47,541 bases of DNA from an uncultured Lachnospiraceae bacterium (GTDB taxonomy: Bacteria > Bacillota > Clostridia > Lachnospirales > Lachnospiraceae). Made by a program: the position numbers and the translations under genes. Positions within the stretch are counted from its first letter, which is position 1; each line of letters begins with the position of its first letter. Location: the NCBI GenBank assembly GCA_902786515.1, contig CADADA010000028.1, positions 1 to 47,541 of the forward strand, in the 5' to 3' direction. The notes beneath the pieces are model-generated. The model worked only from the letters and a program-made list of their open reading frames with translations, was not told where the DNA came from and searched no databases. Below, piece after piece: positions 18,615-28,226 of this stretch.

Positions 18615-20321
18615 CTATTGGTCCTGCATGGTTTGACGTATAATCTCAAACTGTGCGGGGCCTTTTTTTAACAGAAACTCGTGAAAATTCATAAGTGAAA
18701 AATCTTTCCTGTGATATTTTTTGTACTCGGATTTTAGTTCCTGAATTTCCAGATATCCCACGGAATATCTGAGATAATTACAAGGATTATCGATAACATA
18801 TTGATAAATGCTAAGTACCGAATCAGTGTCCATTCCAAAACCTATTCCGATTTTTAATATATCTTTAAATGACTTGCCGTCGTAATTCGCATAAATATCG
18901 AATAATGAATACAATTCCAAAGAAAAAGTAGTGTTTGCCGCTAAATAATCAGCAGCCTGCTTATCAAAACCTGCAATATAATAAGATAGGGTTTCCACAT
19001 AAGTCGCATACCCTTCGGTGTAGCCCGGAAAGCTGAGCAAAAGCCGGATGTTTGGAGGATTCATGCTCCTGAAATATGTAGTCTGATACATGTGCCCCGG
19101 AAAACCTTCATGAGCCATAACCGGGATGAGACGGCTCATATCTTCATCGGGATAATACTTGTTATTGATATAGATAACATTATCACCTATAGAGTCGATT
19201 GGAGGAATCATATAGTAAGCCGGAGCCTCGTAATTTTCCATGATTTCCGGAACAGTTTCAAGTCTGTAACTGTCAGAATGGATTACAGGTTCCGGAAAAA
19301 TTTTTTGCATATCTATATAAAGATTTGGAAGAATATCAGTCCGGTGCACATATCCTTTATCATACGACGCGAATAATCCTGATATATCTTTTTCAGACTT
19401 TAAGATGCGGCTGATTTTTAAGAAGTCATCCGCAAGAGCATCTTCAAGCAGGTCTTCAATTTCATCCACGGATTTATCAGAGCCGGTATTGTTGCGCACA
19501 AGTCCCTCGTAAAAATCACGACCGCCCGGATAGTTGCACAGACCGCCGTAATTATTGCTTGTGTGCTTCAAACGGGTGACGGTATCAGAAATCTTTTTGT
19601 AGGAAGGAAAAAAATACTTATCAAGATACTTTTTGTTAAGTCTTATATAAGCCTGCTTTTCATTATCTGAAAGAAATTTGGCGGAATTAATCTTATCGTC
19701 AAAAGAAGAAATCAGGTAATGATTTTCGGTGTCTTTTATAAAAGAATTGCATTGCAGCACAGTGTTATCAGCTTGAAATTCATTCATAAACAGTCCGAGC
19801 TTACTTTTTTCTTCTTCAAAGTCCAGTAGACTGTCAAAAAAATTACCTGAAATTTTTAAGATTTTCATATAATCATTTATATCTCTTTTATTCCTGAACT
19901 TAAATTCAAGTAAATAAGCAGGGAGAGTGTTCTGCCATCCGGACGAAAAACTTAAGTACTCATTCATGTAAAAATTATCGTTGTATTTAAGTTCGTCCTT
20001 ATAATGCGCAGAAAGAATCTGATAAGTAAATTGTCTGTCATTTGAAAGATTTTGGTACTTAAAAGAATTTAACTCCTTAATCTGTGATTTTAGCGAAATG
20101 GACGCATTTTTAAAAGATTTCTCAGAGAAATCGCCAAGCGATACCTTGTAAGGGGCGATATCTGAGGTATCGGCAATAAGAAAATGGAGATTCAAGGTAT
20201 TGCCCATTAGAGCTTCTTCAAAAACAGAATCCGTAAAGGCGTCAAACTGTCTGTTTTCACTGCCACAGCCATACAAAATAATTGAAAAAATCAATAAAAG
20301 TAACAATAAAATTTTTTTCAT
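18615..20321 (-). CDS. DUF885-family lipoprotein, putative metallopeptidase
   Basis: A 568-residue exported lipoprotein: basic N-terminus, hydrophobic stretch and lipobox LYGC within the first 20 residues. The body is a DUF885-type alpha-helical protein with the metal-binding motif AHEGFPGHMYQ and downstream EGYATYVE, a gluzincin-like arrangement seen in carboxypeptidase-like DUF885 proteins. The start ATG 20321 is favoured because the signal sequence begins there; ATG 20336 adds five residues without a ribosome binding site. The substrate is unknown. The gene ends five bases from the convergent GH25 gene, with no clear terminator between them. Confidence 0.87.
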   Translation of the reverse strand: MKKILLLLLLIFSIILYGCGSENRQFDAFTDSVFEEALMGNTLNLHFLIADTSDIAPYKVSLGDFSEKSFKNASISLKSQIKELNSFKYQNLSNDRQFTYQILSAHYKDELKYNDNFYMNEYLSFSSGWQNTLPAYLLEFKFRNKRDINDYMKILKISGNFFDSLLDFEEEKSKLGLFMNEFQADNTVLQCNSFIKDTENHYLISSFDDKINSAKFLSDNEKQAYIRLNKKYLDKYFFPSYKKISDTVTRLKHTSNNYGGLCNYPGGRDFYEGLVRNNTGSDKSVDEIEDLLEDALADDFLKISRILKSEKDISGLFASYDKGYVHRTDILPNLYIDMQKIFPEPVIHSDSYRLETVPEIMENYEAPAYYMIPPIDSIGDNVIYINNKYYPDEDMSRLIPVMAHEGFPGHMYQTTYFRSMNPPNIRLLLSFPGYTEGYATYVETLSYYIAGFDKQAADYLAANTTFSLELYSLFDIYANYDGKSFKDILKIGIGFGMDTDSVLSIYQYVIDNPCNYLRYSVGYLEIQELKSEYKKYHRKDFSLMNFHEFLLKKGPAQFEIIRQTMQDQ

Positions 20322-20417
20322 AAACAAACTTACCATTTTTTAGATTTAATAAGATTATATGAAAAGAAAAATAAATCAATGCAGAGAAAAAATTATTGCC
20401 GGAAATGCTTATATATA

Positions 20418-20446
20418 TTGAGATTTAAAGGTTTTTGGTGTAAAAT
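20418..20446 (+). promoter_or_regulatory. Promoter of the EAL gene
   Basis: TTGAGA (20418-20423), 17-bp spacer, TAAAAT (20441-20446), 39 bases before the ATG. Confidence 0.55.
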
Positions 20447-20485
20447 TAGAATATATGTGAAGAGAAAAAATTAGGGAGAATATGT

Positions 20486-22408
20486 ATGGAATATTTGGTA
20501 TATTTTGATATTTGCGCAATCGTTATAATTGTTACTGAACTTATGATGTTCTATATGAAAAAGAACGTGATAAATCTGCATAATCGTTTTTTTTCTGTGA
20601 TTATGTGGCTTGCACTTGGAACATCCATATGTGATTTGTTGATTGGATTGTACAATAATGGACTGATAGACATAAATGAAAATATGTTCATGATTTTGAC
20701 ATATGGTTTTTTGGTATTCTGCTGTGCCATTCCTGCCTTGTTTTTGTTATACATTCTCTCAATTATTGAACGTATTTATTCAATTTTCAAGACGTGTGCA
20801 GGAGTTATAATTAGTATTCCCACAATAACATTATATTTTGTGATTGCAATGAATCCGTATTTTAGTTGGGCATTTGAGATAAACGGAGATAAAGTGAGTG
20901 TAGGATTTGCGGCTGTTGTATTGGTGTATTTCCAGCTTGCATTTTATTTTATTGCTTCAGTATTCTTCATTCATTCTTACAGCCGTGTGCTGAACCATTA
21001 CAGGAAGATGTGCCTGTACATTTTTATGTTTCTTACAATCTGTGGTGTTGGAACGCAGTTTATGTATCCAAAGATGACCATAGCTTCGTTTGGTCTGGCA
21101 CTCAGCATGATGGTATTGTACCTGGGAGTACAAAGTCCCGAAGAGATACTTGACAAAGAACTTGGAATCTTTAATAAGACGATGTTTGTACAGAAAGCAA
21201 ACATCTATTTTAAGTCGAAGAATCCGTTTCAGATTGTGTCAATTACGATTGATGAATGGAAATTTCTGGAAAAGACATTTGGTGTGACAGTTCTTCAGGA
21301 GTTTTTGGAGAGATTTGTTCAGGATATAAAAGAAGAAGTGGTATCATACAATACGGAAATGTACAGAATAGATGAGAGTAGTTTCTATCTTTTTATGTAT
21401 GGCAACAAAAAAAATGCTGAAGAACTTGCGAAAAAAGTATTGGAAGTATGTAATAAAGACTGGGTATGCGGCTATGTAGAGATTCCGGTTGCTGTTGATA
21501 TATGTGTTATCAAATGTCCTGAGGATTTTGAAAAAGTCGATGATATTTTACAGTGTACGGAATATCTGTCAAAGGAAGAACATGAACCGGGTAACAGAAT
21601 TGTATATGCAAAAGATGCAAGCAGCGGATATGGCAAGCGCAGGAATGATATCAGAAAGGCTATACACAGAGCAATTAAAAATGAATCATTTAAGGTGTAC
21701 TATCAGCCAATTTATTCCACAAAAACAGACAGTATATTATCGGCAGAAGCATTGGTAAGACTGATTGATGAAGATATGGGATTTATTCCTCCGGATGAAT
21801 TTATACCGATTGCGGAATCTGACGGTTCGATTGTCAAGATAGGAAATTTTGTACTGGAATCTGTTTGTAAATTCATGATGGAAAACGATCTTCATGAAAA
21901 AGGAATAGAATTTATAGAGATTAATGTGTCGATGGTAGAATGTATGAAACGTGACATGGTAGACAGAGTTGAGGGAATTATGAAAAAATATGGACTCAGA
22001 CCTTCGCAGATTAATCTCGAGGTTACAGAGACGGCGGCAACAAACTCTGCGGATATGCTTAATTGCAATATGCAGAACCTTGTCGAGAAAGGTATTGCAT
22101 TTTCGCTGGATGATTACGGTTCAGGTTATTCAAATATCAACTACATCATTAACCTGCCATTCCACCTTATCAAAATGGATAAGAACATTGTATGGTCGGC
22201 ATTTACAAACAAAAAGGCGGGAACAGTACTTGAAAGCAGTGTTTCTATGATTCAGAAACTGGATCTTAAGATAGTAGCTGAAGGCGTTGAGACAAAAGAG
22301 CAGATGGAAAGACTTAAAGAGATGGGCTGTGAATATCTTCAGGGTTATTATTTTTCAAAGCCGCTGCCGGGTAATGAATTTTTGGAATACATAGAAAAAA
22401 GAGCTTAG
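20486..22408 (+). CDS. Membrane EAL-domain cyclic-di-GMP phosphodiesterase
   Basis: A 640-residue protein: about seven N-terminal membrane segments (residues 1-215), a degenerate GGDEF-like domain (about 230-390, no GGDEF signature; MYRIDESSFYLF in its place) and a C-terminal EAL domain (about 395-640). EAL residues are intact: AEALVRL (Glu421), INVS, VTETA, LDDYGSGYS, IKMDKN, AEGVET and QGYYFSKPLP. Hydrolysis of c-di-GMP is therefore likely, with the degenerate cyclase domain probably regulatory and the membrane part sensing an unknown signal. It has its own promoter and precedes metG by about 85 bases. Confidence 0.92.
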   Translation: MEYLVYFDICAIVIIVTELMMFYMKKNVINLHNRFFSVIMWLALGTSICDLLIGLYNNGLIDINENMFMILTYGFLVFCCAIPALFLLYILSIIERIYSIFKTCAGVIISIPTITLYFVIAMNPYFSWAFEINGDKVSVGFAAVVLVYFQLAFYFIASVFFIHSYSRVLNHYRKMCLYIFMFLTICGVGTQFMYPKMTIASFGLALSMMVLYLGVQSPEEILDKELGIFNKTMFVQKANIYFKSKNPFQIVSITIDEWKFLEKTFGVTVLQEFLERFVQDIKEEVVSYNTEMYRIDESSFYLFMYGNKKNAEELAKKVLEVCNKDWVCGYVEIPVAVDICVIKCPEDFEKVDDILQCTEYLSKEEHEPGNRIVYAKDASSGYGKRRNDIRKAIHRAIKNESFKVYYQPIYSTKTDSILSAEALVRLIDEDMGFIPPDEFIPIAESDGSIVKIGNFVLESVCKFMMENDLHEKGIEFIEINVSMVECMKRDMVDRVEGIMKKYGLRPSQINLEVTETAATNSADMLNCNMQNLVEKGIAFSLDDYGSGYSNINYIINLPFHLIKMDKNIVWSAFTNKKAGTVLESSVSMIQKLDLKIVAEGVETKEQMERLKEMGCEYLQGYYFSKPLPGNEFLEYIEKRA

Positions 22409-22492
22409 TATATTTAATGGTTGAAAAATACTTCTAAAAAATGTATTATTAAGAAAGTGCAAAAAATATGGGCGAAAGGCGGATTATACACA

Positions 22493-24430
22493 ATGGAAAA
22501 GAAAAAATATTATTTAACTACAGCGATAGCATATACATCTGGAAAACCACATATTGGAAATACTTATGAGATTGTTCTTGCTGACAGTATAGTGAGATTT
22601 AAAAGACAGCAGGGTTATGATGTGCGATTCCAGACAGGTACGGATGAGCATGGACAGAAGATTGAATTAAAGGCAGAGGAAAAAGGAATATCTCCTAAAG
22701 AATTCGTTGATGATGTATCATCTCAGATAAAAGATATCTGGAACATGATGAATACATCTTATGATAAATTTATAAGAACAACAGATACAGATCATGAGAA
22801 GCAGGTTCAGAAGATTTTTAAGAAATTATATGACCAGGGCGACATTTATAAAGGATTTTACGAAGGAATGTATTGTACACCTTGTGAATCATTTTTTACG
22901 GCTTCACAGTTAAATGACGGTAAGTGTCCTGATTGTGGAAGGGAATGTCAGCCTGCAAAAGAGGAAGCATATTTCTTAAAGCTTTCAAAATATACTGACA
23001 GACTTATTGAGCATATCAATACTCATCCGGAATTTATCCAGCCGGAGTCAAGAAAGAATGAGATGATGAATAACTTTATTCTTGCAGGACTTCAGGATTT
23101 ATGTGTGTCACGTACATCATTTAAGTGGGGAATACCTGTTGATTTTGATGACAAGCACGTAGTATATGTGTGGATAGATGCTCTTTCAAACTACATCACC
23201 GGATTAGGATATGATGTTGATGGTGACAGTGACGAAAAGTTTGAAAAATACTGGCCTGCAGATTTGCATCTCATTGGAAAAGATATTTTAAGATTCCATA
23301 CGATTTACTGGCCGATTATGCTTATGGCACTTGATTTACCACTTCCAAAGCAGATATTTGGACATCCATGGCTTCTCATGAACGATGGAAAGATGAGTAA
23401 ATCCAAGGGAAATACTATTTATGCAGATGACCTTGTGGAAGTATTTGGTGTAGATGCGGTAAGATATTTCGTTTTACATGAGATACCGTTTGAAAGTGAC
23501 GGAATTTTATCATGGGATCTGGTAACAGAGAGAGTTAATTCAGACCTTGCCAATACACTTGGAAATCTGGTAAACCGTACCATCTCAATGTCAAATAAAT
23601 ATTTCGATGGTATTGTGAATAACACAAACGTTACGGAAGAAGTTGATGCAGACCTTAAACAGACTGTGCTATCTACTAAGAATAAGATGATTGATAAGAT
23701 GGACAGCCTTAGAGTGGCAGATGCCATAACTGAGTTGTTTACACTGTTTAAGCGCTGTAATAAATATATTGATGAGACGACTCCGTGGATTCTTGCGAAG
23801 GATGACAGCACGAAGCCACGTCTTGAGACCGTGTTATATAATCTTGTTGAGAGTATCACGATAGGTGCTTCGTTGTTAGAGCCGTTTATGCCTGAGACTT
23901 CAGAGAAGATATTGTCACAGCTTAATACGGTAAAACGTGAATTTGATGATATGGATGAATTTGGGAAATATCCATCAGGAAATAAGGTTACGGATTCACC
24001 GGAGATTTTATTTGCAAGAATGGATTTAGAAGAAGTGCTTGCAAAAGCAGAAGAATTTAAGGCGAAAAACTCACCGGTCAAGTATCCTGAAGTCGAGAAA
24101 AAGGATGAGATTACCATAGATGATTTTGCTAAAGTACAGATAAGAGTGGGCGAAGTTCTTAAGTGTGAAAAGATTAAGAAGTCAAAGAAGCTTTTAGTTT
24201 CACAGATAAGAGTGGGTGACGAGGTTAGACAGATTGTTTCTGGTATAGCAGAGTTCTATTCACCGGAAGAGATGGTTGGAAAGAAGGTTGCCGTCATTAC
24301 AAATCTTAAGCCGGCTAAGCTATGTGGTTATGAATCTCAGGGAATGATTCTTGCGGCAGAAGATGACAAAAATAATCTTGCACTCCTTACTGTTGATAAA
24401 GATATAATTGCAGGTTCGGAGATTGGTTAA
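22493..24430 (+). CDS. metG: Methionyl-tRNA synthetase
   Basis: MetG charges tRNA-Met. It is 645 residues, dimeric type with a C-terminal tRNA-binding OB domain (FAKVQIRVGEVLKCEKI). Class I signatures are HIGN in SGKPHIGNTYE and KMSKSKGNTI. The zinc knuckle cysteines are present (YCTPCESF, CPDCGREC). The start ATG 22493 follows AAAGGCGG; the frame extends to 22421 but that part reads as leader. tatD starts one base after its stop codon, the common metG-tatD-rsmA order of Firmicutes. Confidence 0.97.
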   Translation: MEKKKYYLTTAIAYTSGKPHIGNTYEIVLADSIVRFKRQQGYDVRFQTGTDEHGQKIELKAEEKGISPKEFVDDVSSQIKDIWNMMNTSYDKFIRTTDTDHEKQVQKIFKKLYDQGDIYKGFYEGMYCTPCESFFTASQLNDGKCPDCGRECQPAKEEAYFLKLSKYTDRLIEHINTHPEFIQPESRKNEMMNNFILAGLQDLCVSRTSFKWGIPVDFDDKHVVYVWIDALSNYITGLGYDVDGDSDEKFEKYWPADLHLIGKDILRFHTIYWPIMLMALDLPLPKQIFGHPWLLMNDGKMSKSKGNTIYADDLVEVFGVDAVRYFVLHEIPFESDGILSWDLVTERVNSDLANTLGNLVNRTISMSNKYFDGIVNNTNVTEEVDADLKQTVLSTKNKMIDKMDSLRVADAITELFTLFKRCNKYIDETTPWILAKDDSTKPRLETVLYNLVESITIGASLLEPFMPETSEKILSQLNTVKREFDDMDEFGKYPSGNKVTDSPEILFARMDLEEVLAKAEEFKAKNSPVKYPEVEKKDEITIDDFAKVQIRVGEVLKCEKIKKSKKLLVSQIRVGDEVRQIVSGIAEFYSPEEMVGKKVAVITNLKPAKLCGYESQGMILAAEDDKNNLALLTVDKDIIAGSEIG

Positions 24431-24431
24431 T

Positions 24432-25226
24432 ATGATATTTGATAGTCATGCGCATTACGATGATGAAGCATTTGAGGAAGACAGGGAGACGTTACTGTCT
24501 TCCTTTCAGGATAATGGAATAGGATATGTCACAAATATTGGTGCAAATATGGAGACATCTCTAAATTCAGTCAGACTGGCGGAAAAATACGATTTTATCT
24601 ACGCTGCTGTGGGGATACATCCGGAATCACCTGAAGAAAATACAGAAGAAAACATGAAAAAGCTTTCAGAGTATTGCAGACATAAAAAAGTGGTAGCGAT
24701 AGGAGAAATCGGTCTGGATTATCATTATGAGCCTTTAGATAAGAAGGCTCAAAGAGCTTGTTTTGAGGCACAATTGGAGGTAGCGGTTGAAAAAAATATG
24801 CCTGTGGTGATTCACAGTAGAGATGCTGCAAAAGATACGCTTGATATCGTGAAGAATTATTATGGAAAGCTTGACGGAGGAGTAATACATTGTTTTTCAT
24901 ATGGTCCGGAGATAGCGAAAGAATACCTTGATATGGGATTTTATATTGGAATAGGTGGCGTTTTAACGTTTAAAAATGCAAAAAAATTAAAAGAAGTGGC
25001 AGAACATGTTCCTATAGAAAGAATAGTCATTGAGACAGATTGTCCGTATCTTTCACCTGAACCAAACAGAGGAAAGAGAAATTCTTCCCTGAACCTTCCT
25101 TACGTTGTCACGGCTTTATCAGAAATTAAGGGAATCAGTGCGGAAGCAGTTGTGGATATAACATGTAAAAATGCGTTAGAAATGTATAGAATCGATGATG
25201 CACAAAGCGCTCGGAATGGAGAGTAG
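24432..25226 (+). CDS. tatD: TatD-family deoxyribonuclease
   Basis: A 264-residue metal-dependent TIM-barrel hydrolase. The N-terminal DSHAHYDDEAF carries the first metal histidines, AIGEIGLDYHY the glutamate, VIHSRDA and IHCFSYG the further histidines, and ETDCPYLSPEPNRGKRN the final aspartate. The family acts as DNA exonuclease or in nucleic-acid quality control. The ATG start at 24432 lies one base after metG, so translation is coupled. rsmA follows. Confidence 0.94.
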   Translation: MIFDSHAHYDDEAFEEDRETLLSSFQDNGIGYVTNIGANMETSLNSVRLAEKYDFIYAAVGIHPESPEENTEENMKKLSEYCRHKKVVAIGEIGLDYHYEPLDKKAQRACFEAQLEVAVEKNMPVVIHSRDAAKDTLDIVKNYYGKLDGGVIHCFSYGPEIAKEYLDMGFYIGIGGVLTFKNAKKLKEVAEHVPIERIVIETDCPYLSPEPNRGKRNSSLNLPYVVTALSEIKGISAEAVVDITCKNALEMYRIDDAQSARNGE

Positions 25227-25227
25227 T

Positions 25228-26088
25228 ATGGCGACTTTAGGTAAACCGGAAAATACGATTAACATTTTAAAAAAATACCAGTTTGTTTTTCAAAAAAAAT
25301 ATGGTCAGAATTTTTTGATTGATACGCATGTACTTGATAAAATCATGAAGGCGGCAGATATTGGCAGTGAAGATCTGGCGATAGAAGTAGGACCCGGAAT
25401 AGGTACCCTTACACAGTATCTCTGTGAGAATGCTAAAAATGTGGCAGCTATTGAGATAGATGACATGCTGATTCCGATTTTGAACGATACTTTAAGCGAA
25501 TATGATAACATAGAGATTATCCATGATGATGTGCTAAAAGTTGATATAGGAAGTGTAATTGAAAAATATGGTTCCTGCAGGAAGGTAAAGGTGGTAGCCA
25601 ACCTTCCGTATTACATCACGACTCCGATTATTATGAGTCTGTTTGAGAGTAAGGTACCGATAGACAGCATTACCGTCATGGTACAGAAAGAAGTGGCAGA
25701 GCGTATGCAGGCGAAACCCGGTACCAAGGATTACGGAGCATTATCCCTTGCGGTACAATACTATGCAGATGCAAAGATAGTTGCAAACGTTCCGCCGAAT
25801 TGCTTTATGCCAAGGCCGAATGTGGGCTCTGCTGTAATTCATTTAAAGAAACATGAGACAAATCCGTATGAAGTAAAAGACGAGAAGCTATTGTTCAAAA
25901 TCATAAGAGCTTCATTTAATCAGAGGAGAAAGACGCTGCAAAACGGACTTAAAAATGCGCAGGATCTGCCATATAGCAAAGATGAGATATTGCAGGCGAT
26001 ACGGGAATCCGGACTTGATGAAGGCATAAGGGGCGAAAAATTATCGCTCGAGCAATTCGTAACGTTAGCGAATATTTTAAAACAGTAA
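25228..26088 (+). CDS. rsmA: 16S rRNA (adenine1518/1519-N6) dimethyltransferase
   Basis: RsmA (KsgA) dimethylates two adjacent adenines in helix 45 of 16S rRNA, a late step in small-subunit assembly. The 286-residue protein shows KKYGQNFLID, the SAM site EVGPGIGTLTQYL, the catalytic NLPYYITTPI and the C-terminal RASFNQRRKTLQNGL. The start ATG 25228 is one base after the tatD stop, with GGAGAG in the end of tatD. Loss of this gene typically gives kasugamycin resistance; nothing here suggests inactivation. Confidence 0.97.
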   Translation: MATLGKPENTINILKKYQFVFQKKYGQNFLIDTHVLDKIMKAADIGSEDLAIEVGPGIGTLTQYLCENAKNVAAIEIDDMLIPILNDTLSEYDNIEIIHDDVLKVDIGSVIEKYGSCRKVKVVANLPYYITTPIIMSLFESKVPIDSITVMVQKEVAERMQAKPGTKDYGALSLAVQYYADAKIVANVPPNCFMPRPNVGSAVIHLKKHETNPYEVKDEKLLFKIIRASFNQRRKTLQNGLKNAQDLPYSKDEILQAIRESGLDEGIRGEKLSLEQFVTLANILKQ

Positions 26089-26156
26089 TAAAAGCCGTAG
26101 ATCACTCATATTTATATTTGTACAGATATAGAAATGTATTTATGAGGAGGATGTTT

Positions 26157-27065
26157 ATGGCAGGATATATGAGAATGATTTCTTACCTCAATATCTATAG
26201 GGATGGTAAGAAGATGAATAATTGTGGGTTCGCCAAAGTAGATTCCAGAAATAATCTGCTAAGGCTCTATGTTACTATCAGAATGCCCGGTACAAGAGGC
26301 GCCGCCTACTGTGACATTTATATGATAATGCGTTTGAATGAGCGGATTGTGGGAATTCCTGCAGGAAAGATGAAGGTCGCTTCGGGAAAAGGTTATTATG
26401 CCGGAAGTTTAAGAGCAGACGATATCGGCGGCACAGGATATGGAATTGAGGATATGTGCGGAATGTACATAGTATTATCCGGGGATGAGGCGGAGAATGA
26501 AATTATCGCCTCTGAATGGGATGATAAGCCGATTGTTCCCGAATTATTTGAAACATATCAGGAAATGCAGACCCGTTTAAGTGAACAGGAAGAAATCGCA
26601 CCTGAGACGGAAGAGGTAGAGGAAGAAGATGCGCCTGCGCAGATGGAGATAGAAGAATCGAATCCGGAATTTCATTATTATCCCGGAAATTCCGATAAAG
26701 GTTATGAAAATTATCATCATGAACAGCACATGGGATTCTGGAAAGAGCTGGAAAAAAGGTGTGTGAAGATGCGCCCGTTTGCCGGTTTTAAGGAATGCAT
26801 TAAAATGAAACCAAACGATATAGTTTGTCTTCCGAAGAAATACTGGAAGCTTGGACAAAACAGTTTTCTGCTACATGGATATTATCATTACAGGTACCTT
26901 GTTGCAGCCAGATACGTAGAGGATGAGAAGGAAAAATATATGCTTGGCGTTCCCGGCAAAAATGAGAAAAATGACAAATTAATGGCGAATATGTTTGGAT
27001 TCACCAGATATGTTGAAAATACAGGTGATAAAGAAAATGGATATTGGTGTATGAATTTAGATTGA
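26157..27065 (+). CDS. Uncharacterised DUF6128-like protein
   Basis: A 303-residue soluble protein without signal peptide. The N-terminal domain (1-125) begins MAGYMRMISYLNIY and reads as a beta-rich unit. An acidic linker (about 140-175, rich in Glu) follows. The C-terminal part contains LPKKYWKLGQNSFLLHGYYH and a glycine/proline-rich end. I associate this two-part arrangement with Lachnospiraceae DUF6128 proteins, from memory. The start follows GAGGAGG, a near-perfect site. It lies between rsmA and the degenerate HD-GYP gene; co-occurrence with the latter may hint at a common pathway, but no function can be assigned. Confidence 0.7.
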   Translation: MAGYMRMISYLNIYRDGKKMNNCGFAKVDSRNNLLRLYVTIRMPGTRGAAYCDIYMIMRLNERIVGIPAGKMKVASGKGYYAGSLRADDIGGTGYGIEDMCGMYIVLSGDEAENEIIASEWDDKPIVPELFETYQEMQTRLSEQEEIAPETEEVEEEDAPAQMEIEESNPEFHYYPGNSDKGYENYHHEQHMGFWKELEKRCVKMRPFAGFKECIKMKPNDIVCLPKKYWKLGQNSFLLHGYYHYRYLVAARYVEDEKEKYMLGVPGKNEKNDKLMANMFGFTRYVENTGDKENGYWCMNLD

Positions 27066-27101
27066 TTTTGTGCCGATATAGATACGAAGGAGGCGAGAGC
27101 T

Positions 27102-28226
27102 GTGTTATTTATAAGACCGGAAGAACTAAAAAAAGGAATGAGACTGGCAAGACCGGTATATAACGGTAAGGGCGTTTTGCTGTATGATATCAATACGAAA
27201 TTAACCAGACAGGGTCTGGAAGGAATAAAGAATTTTGGACTTCTGGGTGTATATGTGTTAGAACCTGCGGAGCCGGCACCTGTTTTGTCAGCTGATGACA
27301 TGGAATTTGAGAGATTTCAGGCAATGGCAGTATTCAAACTCAAGGACGAGATGGCAGATATGATTGCCGGTAATGGTGTAACGGACATTCAGAAGATGGC
27401 AGAAGATATTATCAGGAAGTTTGGCAGGGAAAATGCCAAGATTAATTTTCTAAAGGGTATAAGAAGTCCGGAGGATTACGGATACAAACATTCTCTGAAC
27501 GTTGCCATACTTTGTGCCATCATTTCCACAAATATGCATATGTCATATATGGAACAGGTAAATGTAGTAACAGCTGCACTCATACATGAAATCGGACGAA
27601 TCATGATTCCTGAAAAAATCCTGAAAAAAGGCGGGGATTTATCCGAAGAGGATGAATATACAATCAATAAATGTGAGATAGAAGGAAACGAGCTGATTCA
27701 GCAGGATTATAATATTCCATCTATCACAAGAATTATTGTAGCCCAGAATTTCAAATTTATATCGGGGAAAGGCGTTGAGAAACAGCGTGTTCTTGACGGA
27801 ACAAAGGTACTCCGGGTCGCAGATGTGTTTGATACACTCACTGCGATGAATGTAGGAATGGAGCCGTATTCCGACGTAGTTGCAGTGAAATATCTTATCT
27901 CTGATTCGGATAAGTTTGACGAAAAAGCTGTCGGCGCATTATTAAAAGGCATCAATGTTCTTAATCCCGGTGTATGTATTGAGCTGACGAACGGAGAAAA
28001 AGGTCTCGTGATAAAAGAAAATTCCGAAAATATCATGAAGCCGATCGTACTAAGCTTTAAGAATAATAAGATTTACGACCTCAGCCATCAGGAAGAGGGA
28101 AAAAAGATAGAGATTTCAGATGTCATGAAGACTATGGATGAAAGAATCAGAATGGACTGGAATGAGATAGAGGAGAAGTTTAAGGAAGCACAGAAAAGAC
28201 TTCAGGATGAAGAAGACAAAGAATAA
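27102..28226 (+). CDS. Degenerate HD-GYP-like signalling protein
   Basis: A 374-residue protein resembling c-di-GMP HD-GYP phosphodiesterases: an N-terminal DUF3391-like segment (IRPEELKKGMRLARPVYN), then YKHSLNVAILCA, a diverged HD position (ALIHEIGRIMIPEKILKKGG, where HD is HE), a linker where the conserved HHE/GYP residues are lost (TINKCEIEGNELI), and RVADVFDTLTAMN (second HD-like motif). An acidic, coiled C-terminus follows. Catalysis is therefore doubtful, and a binding or scaffold role is likelier. GTG 27102 with AAGGAGG upstream is the start. Its 3' end overlaps the convergent GNAT gene by 25 bases. Confidence 0.82.
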   Translation: MLFIRPEELKKGMRLARPVYNGKGVLLYDINTKLTRQGLEGIKNFGLLGVYVLEPAEPAPVLSADDMEFERFQAMAVFKLKDEMADMIAGNGVTDIQKMAEDIIRKFGRENAKINFLKGIRSPEDYGYKHSLNVAILCAIISTNMHMSYMEQVNVVTAALIHEIGRIMIPEKILKKGGDLSEEDEYTINKCEIEGNELIQQDYNIPSITRIIVAQNFKFISGKGVEKQRVLDGTKVLRVADVFDTLTAMNVGMEPYSDVVAVKYLISDSDKFDEKAVGALLKGINVLNPGVCIELTNGEKGLVIKENSENIMKPIVLSFKNNKIYDLSHQEEGKKIEISDVMKTMDERIRMDWNEIEEKFKEAQKRLQDEEDKE

